NCBI GenBank assembly: GCA_002397275.1
Contig: DHAA01000157.1
Coordinates: 1-14,926 of the forward strand
Length of the DNA stretch: 14,926 nt
Reading direction: 5' to 3'
Source of the DNA: Thermacetogenium sp. UBA4966
Lineage (GTDB): Bacteria; Bacillota; DSM-12270; Thermacetogeniales; Thermacetogeniaceae
Part shown: piece by piece, positions 7,841 through 13,329 of the stretch
Layout: each line of letters opens with the position of its first letter
How positions within the stretch are numbered: position 1 is the stretch's first letter
Notes under the pieces: model-generated
The model's input: only the letters and a program-made list of their open reading frames with translations
Database searches by the model: none
Told to the model about the DNA's origin: nothing
Position numbers and translations under genes: made by a program

Positions 7841-8596
7841 GTGCACAGATTTTATTTGCCTGCTTTGCCTCGCGATGCCGCTGATTTTCCCCTTTCCCGC
7901 GGGGACGCCAGGAAGATACTCAGGGTTTTGAAGCTTGACAGGGGTGATGAGGTCTGGCTGTGGGATGAGGAAGGCAGAGAGTACCGGGCGGTGATCACGA
8001 AAACAGCAGGGATGTCGGTCTATGTCCGGGTGCTGGAGGAGCGCGGCAGGGATGTGGAGTCTCCCCTGCGCCTGGCGCTTGTTCAGGGGATACCGAAAGG
8101 TGATAAGTTCGAATTTATTATTCAGAAGGCAACAGAGTTAGGTGTATGGAGGATCTATCCTGCTGTCACAGAGCGCACTGTGGTGCGTATCCCCGCGGAA
8201 CGGCGGGAATCCCGGCTGAGACGCTGGCAGGCGGTGGCCCGGGAGGCCGCCAGGCAGTGCGGGCGGGTACAGATTCCTCAGGTAATGCCGGCTGCTCCTT
8301 TGGATGAAATTTTGACCTGTGATCATGACCCGGCTGCTCACCGCATGTTTCTCTGGGAGCGGGAGACAGGGGATAACAGCTTGAAGGGATACCTGCTCAG
8401 CCGCGCACAATCCCCGGCGGCGCCTGTCTATGTATTTGTCGGCCCTGAGGGCGGTTTTAGCGCTCGAGAGGCAGAGTTGGCCAGGTCTTGCGGTTGTGCC
8501 GCGGTAACCCTGGGCTCCCGCATCCTGCGCACAGAAACCGCTGCGCTGATTGGGCTGAGTCTGATCTTATATGAATGGGGTGATCTGGGTGGCTGA
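7841..8596 (+). CDS. rsmE: 16S rRNA m3U1498 methyltransferase RsmE
   Basis: RsmE uses S-adenosylmethionine to methylate N3 of U1498 in 16S rRNA within the assembled 30S subunit. The 251-aa protein has an N-terminal PUA-like part (MHRFYLPA..., then HRF-type R-D-A-R-KILRVLKLDRGDEV) and a SPOUT methyltransferase domain with QKATELGV (95-102), RRWQAVAREAARQCGR (127-142), VGPEGGFSAREAE (200-212) and LGSRILRTETAAL (224-236), the SAM-binding trefoil-knot motifs. The GTG start follows AAAGGAGA (7827-7834). It overlaps the start region of mtaB, as in many Firmicutes, so they are co-transcribed. prmA, often between dnaJ and rsmE, is not here. Confidence 0.96.
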   Translation: MHRFYLPALPRDAADFPLSRGDARKILRVLKLDRGDEVWLWDEEGREYRAVITKTAGMSVYVRVLEERGRDVESPLRLALVQGIPKGDKFEFIIQKATELGVWRIYPAVTERTVVRIPAERRESRLRRWQAVAREAARQCGRVQIPQVMPAAPLDEILTCDHDPAAHRMFLWERETGDNSLKGYLLSRAQSPAAPVYVFVGPEGGFSAREAELARSCGCAAVTLGSRILRTETAALIGLSLILYEWGDLGG

Positions 8597-9929
8597 ATGC
8601 CGGGGAAGGGTGGCCTTCCATACCCTGGGCTGCAAGGTTAACCAGGAGGAAACCGCGTCCTTGATGGAGATGTTCCGCAAGCGCGGCTTTCAGCCGGTTG
8701 ATTTTAAAAGCCCTGCCGATATATATATCGTTAATACATGCACCGTGACCCATACCGCGGATCAGAAGTCCAGGCAGATGATTCGCCGCGCCGTTTCCAG
8801 GCAGCCTGACGCCCTGGTCGTCGTCCTGGGGTGTTACTCTCAGGTATCTTCACAGGATGTGCTTGCCATACCCGGAGTGGATCTGGTGGCGGGGACGAAA
8901 GGGCGTGCAGAAGTGGTAGATCTGGTCGAGGACCTCCTGGAGAAAAGAAGGGCAGGGGCGCCTCGCAAAGAGGTCGACGCTGTTCGTTCTCTGCGGAATG
9001 ATATGGAATTCGAGCAGCTCCCTCTCCCGGATAACCCCCTGCGCACAAGGGCTTTTCTTAAAATAGAGGATGGGTGCGATCAATACTGTTCCTATTGTAT
9101 TATTCCTTATGCCAGGGGTCCTGTAAGAAGCCTTTTACCGCAATTGGTCAAAAAGCAGCTGGGTGAGCTTATCCGCGCCGGATACCGTGAAGTTGTGCTC
9201 ACCGGTGTGCATACCTCCGCCTATGGCAAGGATCTGGCAGGGGGGATCAACCTGGCGTCGTTGCTGCGTGAGCTAACCGCCTTTCCCGGAGAGTTCCGCA
9301 TCAGGCTGAGTTCTGTGGAACCTGCAGATGTATCGGAAGAACTGCTGGAAGTCATGGCATCATCCTCCCGCATCTGCCGTCATCTCCACATACCTCTGCA
9401 GTCGGGTGATGATCAAATTCTGGAATTGATGCAGAGGCCATATACTGCCGGGGACTACAGGGAACTCTTCCTGAAGGCGGCAGGGATGATTCCGGGGCTG
9501 GCTGTGACCTCAGATGTGATGGCGGGGTTCCCTGGGGAAACGGAGCGGCACTTCGCCAATACCTATGATTTTATCGCTGCCCTCCCTTTTAGAGATCTCC
9601 ATATTTTTAAATACTCGCCCCGTACCGGGACTCCGGCGGCAGAGATGCCCGGGCAGGTGAAGCCGGGGGATAAGGAGCAGCGGAGCAGGAGACTGCGGGA
9701 ACTGGCCGAGGTCCAAGCCAGGGCTTTCGCCGAAGGCGCCCTCGGAGAAACGCTGCAGGTATTGGCGGAGGGGTCTTCCCGGAAAAGGCCTGGCCAATGG
9801 CAGGGAATCACCGATAACTACCTGCGCGTGGTCTTTCCCTCCCAAGATAGAGGGTTGCGCGGCGCGCTGCTGCCGGTAAAAATAATTGGTATGGGGCAAG
9901 GGGACCTGCTCATCGGTGAAATAGCTTGA
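8589..9929 (+). CDS. mtaB: tRNA t6A37 methylthiotransferase MtaB
   Basis: MtaB is a radical SAM enzyme that adds a methylthio group to t6A37 of tRNA, giving ms2t6A. The N-terminal MTTase domain shows its three cluster cysteines (TLGCKVNQEE C15, VNTCTVT C51, LGCYSQ C82), the radical SAM core has CDQYCSYC (C163, C167, C170), and a TRAM-like C-terminus follows (about 390-446). I prefer GTG 8589 because GGGGTGAT (8577-8584) precedes it and the protein then begins close to the family's usual start; an ATG at 8571 adds six residues without an SD. Either start overlaps the end of rsmE (stop 8594-8596), implying coupling. With the 8589 start it is 446 aa, normal length. CDS confidence is high; start moderate. 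Confidence 0.95.
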   Translation: MAECRGRVAFHTLGCKVNQEETASLMEMFRKRGFQPVDFKSPADIYIVNTCTVTHTADQKSRQMIRRAVSRQPDALVVVLGCYSQVSSQDVLAIPGVDLVAGTKGRAEVVDLVEDLLEKRRAGAPRKEVDAVRSLRNDMEFEQLPLPDNPLRTRAFLKIEDGCDQYCSYCIIPYARGPVRSLLPQLVKKQLGELIRAGYREVVLTGVHTSAYGKDLAGGINLASLLRELTAFPGEFRIRLSSVEPADVSEELLEVMASSSRICRHLHIPLQSGDDQILELMQRPYTAGDYRELFLKAAGMIPGLAVTSDVMAGFPGETERHFANTYDFIAALPFRDLHIFKYSPRTGTPAAEMPGQVKPGDKEQRSRRLRELAEVQARAFAEGALGETLQVLAEGSSRKRPGQWQGITDNYLRVVFPSQDRGLRGALLPVKIIGMGQGDLLIGEIA

Positions 9930-9951
9930 TAATAAGGCCTCAAAGTGAATA
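9928..9951 (+). repeat. Left imperfect direct repeat of AT-rich island
   Basis: A 24-base segment overlapping the mtaB stop matches 12035-12058 at 20 of 24 positions, with an identical 11-base end CAAAGTGAATA. The pair brackets the padR-DUF2812 island. It may be an insertion or recombination footprint, or duplicated flank. Confidence 0.55.
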
Positions 9952-10137
9952 GTACTACAGCGTAGTTTAACCATAGTTCCTTGACAACCCTTGCGATTGT
10001 GCCTGTTGCCAACTTTCTTTTCTCATCTCAGATCGATATGCCTTTCCTTAAACGACATTAAGCGTGCATTGAGTGAAAGTGATCGCTGTAGTAATAGTAA
10101 CTTTTTATTAATATTTTAAAAAAACATTTACAATATA

Positions 10138-10166
10138 TTGACTTTCAAGCTATGATAGCCTAATAT
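10138..10166 (+). promoter_or_regulatory. Promoter of padR-DUF2812 operon
   Basis: -35 TTGACT (10138-10143), a 17-base spacer and -10 TAATAT (10161-10166), in a strongly AT-rich stretch. The predicted start near 10173 falls inside the paired dyads described separately, so a regulator bound there would block this promoter. Confidence 0.75.
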
Positions 10167-10197
10167 ATCATTATTAGATATATCATTTAATGATATA
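10164..10197 (+). promoter_or_regulatory. Two overlapping dyad operators (putative PadR sites)
   Basis: Two copies of TATATC-N7-GATATA occur at 10164-10182 and 10179-10197, sharing four bases, with centres 15 bp apart. The second copy is a perfect 19-bp palindrome. They overlap the -10, the transcription start and the region just before the SD of the PadR-like gene. PadR regulators commonly repress their own operon through AT-rich dyads, so autoregulation is the likely meaning. Confidence 0.7.
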
Positions 10198-10212
10198 GAG
10201 AGGTAGTTATGC

Positions 10213-10539
10213 TTGGCCCGAAAAAATTCATTTGAGAATAAGCAACTAACCGATACGACTTATTTCATTTTACTTTGTCTTACAGAACCATCTCATGGGT
10301 ATGCGCTTATGGGCAAGATACGGGATGTTTCGTCCGGAGGTTTTATTGTTGGCCCTGCTAGCATGTATACAAATCTTAAGAAGTTGCTAGATGCTGGCTT
10401 GGTGGAAATTATTAAGTCCGATAAAAAAATATACCGCTTGACACAAAAGGGGGCAGAGTTTCTTTTAAGTGAGTACGAGCGTAGGCGAAAGATCGTCCAG
10501 CAGAGCGAAAGCATAATAAAGAGATTGAGAGGTGAATAA
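10213..10539 (+). CDS. PadR-family transcriptional regulator
   Basis: A 108-aa winged-helix DNA-binding protein. The PadR core is clear: TYFILLCLTEPSHGYALMGKI, then GPASMYTNLKKLLDAGLVEI (recognition helix and wing entry), KKIYRLTQKGAEFL, and a short C-terminal helix for dimerisation; it is the small, single-domain kind. The start is TTG 10213 with GAGAGG (10198-10203) nine bases upstream; the ATG at 10209 is out of frame. PadR regulators often respond to envelope stress, phenolics or antimicrobials and control an adjacent membrane protein. Here two DUF2812-type genes follow, the first after a 5-bp gap, matching a common PadR-DUF2812 pairing. The promoter carries two dyads suited to autorepression. 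The ligand is unknown. It is AT-rich compared with mtaB and the HIT gene. Confidence 0.9.
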   Translation: MARKNSFENKQLTDTTYFILLCLTEPSHGYALMGKIRDVSSGGFIVGPASMYTNLKKLLDAGLVEIIKSDKKIYRLTQKGAEFLLSEYERRRKIVQQSESIIKRLRGE

Positions 10540-10544
10540 TCTGC

Positions 10545-11075
10545 ATGAGTTCTTCTGAAACAAAAAAGCTGATTCATTGGGGCTGGATTACAGGCGAAGA
10601 ACGCATGCTTCGCGAACTAGAAAGATACGCTAAGGAAGGGTGGTTTCTACGTAAATGCACAATGTATCATCTTATTCTTGAAAAAGGTAATCCAAAGGAA
10701 CTCCAATATACTGTCGATTTACCCAAAATTGAAAAAGACGGCGAAGATGAGTATTTACAGTATTTCAAAGAAACAGGATGGGAACTTGCCTGTAATAACA
10801 ACGGGTACTACGTCTTCTACGCGGGGAAGGACGCTTCACCAATACACACGGACAAGGAACTTCTCCACCAACTTCGAAAAGGACGACTAAAGGTAATAAT
10901 GCCACTTACAATTCTATTTCTCATTGTTACAATCGGGTTTGTAGTTTTTAGTCCTATGTCGATGTCCTCAATGCAAGAAATAATTTATACGCTACTTGCA
11001 GGGATCTCAGGTGGCCTTTTAGGACTTTTTGGGATGATTTGTGTAACGCTTTTGCGAATTCAAAACCATTTTTGA
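10545..11075 (+). CDS. DUF2812-type membrane protein, first copy
   Basis: A 176-aa protein of unknown function. The N-terminal soluble part fits the DUF2812 pattern: EERMLRELERYAKEGWFL (about 18-34), a beta-rich stretch ending LQYTVDLP, then DEYLQYFKETGWELACNNNGYYVFYA (68-93). Two hydrophobic segments follow (about 117-137 and 147-170). The start ATG 10545 has GAGAGGTGA (10527-10535) upstream, inside the end of the padR gene. PadR-DUF2812 operons are widespread in Firmicutes, with the membrane protein presumed to be the regulated output, but no biochemical role is established to my knowledge. The next gene is a diverged relative of the same size and layout. Confidence 0.8.
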   Translation: MSSSETKKLIHWGWITGEERMLRELERYAKEGWFLRKCTMYHLILEKGNPKELQYTVDLPKIEKDGEDEYLQYFKETGWELACNNNGYYVFYAGKDASPIHTDKELLHQLRKGRLKVIMPLTILFLIVTIGFVVFSPMSMSSMQEIIYTLLAGISGGLLGLFGMICVTLLRIQNHF

Positions 11076-11142
11076 AGGCTATTAGCATAAATTTAAATTA
11101 TAAATAATGCTTTCATCATGCAGCATTTTAGGAGTGAATATA

Positions 11143-11673
11143 TTGTATAAGAAAGTTTGGAAATTTTTTTCGTCAACGAGCGAAGAAGAAGCATTTCTTA
11201 ATAAAATGGCAAAAGATGGGTATATGGTCAAGAATAAAAGAGGCCATACATTTTATTTTGAAAAATGCGAAAAAAATCGAGAAATCATTTATAAAGTATA
11301 TTTCCGACTATTTAAAAGGAAAGGGGAATTTGATGAATATGTGGACTTATGTAAGGCTTCGGGGTGGGAGTTGATATATGGGTCTTGCTACAATGGTGTT
11401 CTATGTTTTCTTCGTCTCAGTAAAGAAAATTACCCAAATGATGTTTTCCCTGACGAAGTCTCCCGTATAGACGTAATTAAGAAAAAACAGCAAGGATATT
11501 TTTTTATCATATCATTCTATATCATTTCTATTTTGTTTATTATAACTGCTTCACAGTTTGATAAAAGGTTAGCGAATATAACTATATTTATTTGGCCTTT
11601 GTTAATTGTATTATTAATTGCATTTGTATTTTTAGCGATTAAAAATAATCTGGCTACTCCCAAAAAGGGATGA
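11143..11673 (+). CDS. DUF2812-type membrane protein, second copy
   Basis: A 176-aa protein of the same plan and length as its upstream neighbour. The N-terminal part reads SSTSEEEAFLNKMAKDGYMV, then HTFYFEKCEK...IYKVYFRL, then DEYVDLCKASGWELIYG..NGVLCFLR; two hydrophobic segments lie at about 119-136 and 145-166, followed by a Lys-rich tail. I choose TTG 11143, six bases after AGGAGTG (11130-11136); an in-frame ATG at 11107 has no SD. The 67-bp gap from the first copy contains no clear terminator, so co-transcription with padR is likely. The two copies are strongly diverged. Function unknown; assignment to DUF2812 is by pattern only. Confidence 0.75.
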   Translation: MYKKVWKFFSSTSEEEAFLNKMAKDGYMVKNKRGHTFYFEKCEKNREIIYKVYFRLFKRKGEFDEYVDLCKASGWELIYGSCYNGVLCFLRLSKENYPNDVFPDEVSRIDVIKKKQQGYFFIISFYIISILFIITASQFDKRLANITIFIWPLLIVLLIAFVFLAIKNNLATPKKG

Positions 11674-11734
11674 AACTGCTAGTGGAAAGAGCAGATCACT
11701 TTATATCAACATTTAGAGAGGAGGTGATATTAAG

Positions 11735-11815
11735 ATGACCAAAAAATGGAATGGTATTACAGATAACCCTGCTGGCGAAATTTTTCATGAACTGAGCGTC
11801 GATGAAATGGTATAG
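11735..11815 (+). CDS. Class II lanthipeptide leader-like peptide, no core
   Basis: A 26-codon gene with a near-perfect SD, AGGAGGTGAT (11719-11728), six bases before ATG: the strongest ribosome-binding site in the window, which argues that it is translated. Residues 11-25 read NPAGEIFHELSVDEM. This closely resembles class II lanthipeptide leaders, such as haloduracin alpha (NPAGDIFQEL) and mersacidin (NPAGNPFSEL), quoted from memory, and the common ELS.EEM motif recognised by LanM enzymes. A TAG follows one codon later, where a leader would normally continue for a few residues to a GG/GA cleavage site and a Cys/Ser/Thr-rich core. No core with cysteines appears in any frame downstream. It is either a truncated precursor or a leader-only peptide. 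No lanM or lanT gene is in the window. It lies 61 bp after the second DUF2812 gene. Confidence 0.6.
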   Translation: MTKKWNGITDNPAGEIFHELSVDEMV

Positions 11816-11910
11816 TGACAATACGACCTCATCTAAGACTTCAACCGTTAACCAATATCATCAAGTCCCACCCATTGTGCATAGTGTTGATAGTGTGGAT
11901 ATAGTAAAAA

Positions 11911-11953
11911 CTCCCCAGCATGTACACCGGAAACCGGAATAAGCACTGGGGAG
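11911..11953. repeat. Two-tier hairpin between peptide gene and HIT gene
   Basis: Outer stem CTCCCCAG (11911-11918) pairs with CTGGGGAG (11946-11953); inner stem CCGG-AAA-CCGG (11927-11937) sits centrally, leaving symmetric 8-base internal loops. On the minus strand it is followed by TTTTT, so it could end leftward transcription; on the plus strand there is no T-run. It could also be the end of a lost insertion element. Confidence 0.5.
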
Positions 11954-12034
11954 AAATCACATTAAAATATTCTTCATTTTTAAAAAACTGAACCTAAGAT
12001 GATATGGAATTATGGTATTATGAATTAGCCGTGT

Positions 12035-12058
12035 GATCATTAGGCTCCAAAGTGAATA
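12035..12058 (+). repeat. Right imperfect direct repeat of AT-rich island
   Basis: Matches 9928-9951 at 20 of 24 positions, in the same orientation, and lies just before the HIT-gene promoter. Together the two copies delimit about 2.1 kb that interrupts the mtaB-HIT neighbourhood. Confidence 0.55.
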
Positions 12059-12071
12059 AATACTCTTTTTA

Positions 12072-12080
12072 TGGTACGAT
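12072..12080 (+). promoter_or_regulatory. Extended -10 promoter of HIT gene (probable)
   Basis: TGG followed by TACGAT fits an extended -10 (TGn plus hexamer). The 17-base position upstream is a weak GTGAAT, which is tolerable for extended -10 promoters. The predicted start near 12087 leaves a short leader before the SD. Confidence 0.4.
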
Positions 12081-12120
12081 AAGAAAGGTTTAGTATTTAA
12101 AAGAAGAGGAGGCAAATTAA

Positions 12121-12462
12121 TTGTCCGACTGTATCTTCTGCAAGATCGCCAAGCACGAGCTCGGTTCTGCCGCAGTCTACGAAGACAACGACTTCTTTGC
12201 TTTCCAGGATATCAACCCGGCGGCGCCGGCACATGTGCTCCTCATCCCCAAAAAACACGTCGTTTCCCTGCTCGATCAAGGGGCTGAAGAGGATCTGTTA
12301 GGGAAAATGATGGCCCTGGTTCCTCGCTTGGCAAAAAAATTAGGAATTGCCGACGACGGCTTCCGGATGGTGATCAACACAGGCCGCAATGGCGGACAGA
12401 CCGTTGAGCACCTGCATATCCACATCCTGGGCGGGCGTGCCCTGCAGTGGCCTCCGGGTTAA
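12121..12462 (+). CDS. HIT-family nucleotide hydrolase (HinT-like)
   Basis: A 113-aa histidine triad protein of the HinT branch, which hydrolyses purine nucleoside phosphoramidates. The active-site triad is HLHIHIL at 97-103 (H97, H99, H101), with the preceding NTGRNGGQTVEHLH typical of HinT. The N-terminus has DCIFCKI (C4, C7), with H46 in PKKHVVSL, the usual zinc-binding set of bacterial members. The start is TTG 12121 eight bases after AGAGGAGG (12105-12112). In many Clostridia this gene directly follows mtaB, so the island between them here looks inserted. The physiological substrate in such bacteria is not established. Confidence 0.95.
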   Translation: MSDCIFCKIAKHELGSAAVYEDNDFFAFQDINPAAPAHVLLIPKKHVVSLLDQGAEEDLLGKMMALVPRLAKKLGIADDGFRMVINTGRNGGQTVEHLHIHILGGRALQWPPG

Positions 12463-12544
12463 ACTCTGATTTGTGGATCAGCACAAGGGATTATGGTCCC
12501 CGGCGCCGTTGCTTAAGCTATGATTTAATATGATTGGTGATTTA

Positions 12545-13255
12545 ATGCAAGATCAGCTGATAGAAATCTACAATGAACTATGCGCACACTTCGGCCCCCG
12601 GCACTGGTGGCCTGCGGACAGTTCTTTTGAAATGATCATCGGGGCGGTTCTGACCCAGAACGTATCCTGGAGCAGCGCCGCCGCGGCTATCGAGAACCTT
12701 AAAATGGAGCGAATCCTTTCTGTAGAAGGGATCCTTTCCTGTGATCCGGTGAATCTGGCCGCGCTGGTCCGGCCGGCTCGCTATCACAACCAGAAGGCGA
12801 AGAAGCTGCAGTCCTTTTGCCGGGTGCTCTCCGGGGAGTTCAGCGGGGACCTTGATTTATTTCTTTCCCAGGAAATAGATGTACTGCGTGAGCGCCTGCT
12901 GAACATCTACGGTATCGGTCCTGAAACTGCAGACTGCATTATCCTCTACGCCGCGGAAAAACCTATCTTCGTCGTTGACGCCTATACCAGGAGGATCTTC
13001 TCCCGTTTGGGGTTTTTCCCGGAAACGAGAAGCTACCGGGAGATGCAGCGTTTCTTTATGGAAAATCTCCCCCTTGATGTTAACCTCTTTAATGAATACC
13101 ACGCCCAGATCGACGCCCTGGGGCATCATACCTGTCTGAAAAGCAGGCCTCGCTGTGGGGAGTGTCCTGTGGCAGACCGTTGCCCCGGCATGCAAGCCAG
13201 GGAAATTCCTATGAAGGACGCCTGCGGCGCCGGCGCGACATCAGAGGGCGAATAA
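12545..13255 (+). CDS. Endonuclease III-related DNA glycosylase (MagIII-like)
   Basis: A 236-aa HhH-GPD base-excision-repair protein. It shows the alpha-helical core FEMIIGAVLTQNVSW (28-42), the helix-hairpin-helix IYGIGPETADCIIL (121-134), the catalytic Asp in IFVVDAYTRRI (D145), and a [4Fe-4S] cluster C-x6-C-x2-C-x5-C (C197, C204, C207, C213). The lysine that makes endonuclease III a bifunctional lyase is replaced by Glu127. Together with WWP (21-23) and VRPARYHNQKAKKL, this fits COG2231, which includes the 3-methyladenine glycosylase MagIII of Helicobacter, so monofunctional alkyl-base excision is the best guess. I use ATG 12545 (GGTGAT at 12534-12539); ATG 12530 would add five residues without an SD. 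Substrate specificity cannot be read from sequence. Confidence 0.85.
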   Translation: MQDQLIEIYNELCAHFGPRHWWPADSSFEMIIGAVLTQNVSWSSAAAAIENLKMERILSVEGILSCDPVNLAALVRPARYHNQKAKKLQSFCRVLSGEFSGDLDLFLSQEIDVLRERLLNIYGIGPETADCIILYAAEKPIFVVDAYTRRIFSRLGFFPETRSYREMQRFFMENLPLDVNLFNEYHAQIDALGHHTCLKSRPRCGECPVADRCPGMQAREIPMKDACGAGATSEGE

Positions 13256-13290
13256 GAAAGCCCGGCCTACTAAACCGGCCCGGCTTTCTT
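13254..13290. terminator. Bidirectional intrinsic terminator
   Basis: Stem AAGAAAGCC-C-GGCC pairs with GGCC-C-GGCTTTCTT (one C-C mismatch) around a 9-base loop (13268-13276). It overlaps the glycosylase stop codon and lies between convergent genes, so it should end transcription from both sides; the T-rich tails (TTTCTT and its mirror) are part of the stem. Confidence 0.75.
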
Positions 13291-13329
13291 AGCGCCCTTT
13301 TGTATGGTCGACATACGTGACTTTTTTAA

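Larger units (their letters stand above)
11816..12120. other. 305-bp gap between leader peptide and HIT gene
   Basis: Holds a two-tier hairpin (11911-11953), the right direct repeat (12035-12058) and the HIT promoter/SD. A frame displaced by +1 from the leader peptide stays open to about 11940 and would encode a Ser/Thr-rich but Cys-free tail (including DNTTSSKTSTV); I see no start or SD for it. No recognisable protein otherwise. Confidence 0.55.

Noticed and set aside
9954..9966. ACTAC-AGC-GTAGT hairpin after mtaB as a terminator
   Set aside because: Only five base pairs with a short, non-continuous T-run; too weak to call.
11808..11940. Ser/Thr-rich frame after a +1 shift from the leader peptide as a hidden lanthipeptide core
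   Set aside because: It has several Ser and Thr residues but no cysteine, and runs through the GC hairpin. A lanthipeptide core needs cysteines, and there is no slippery run at the junction to support frameshifting.
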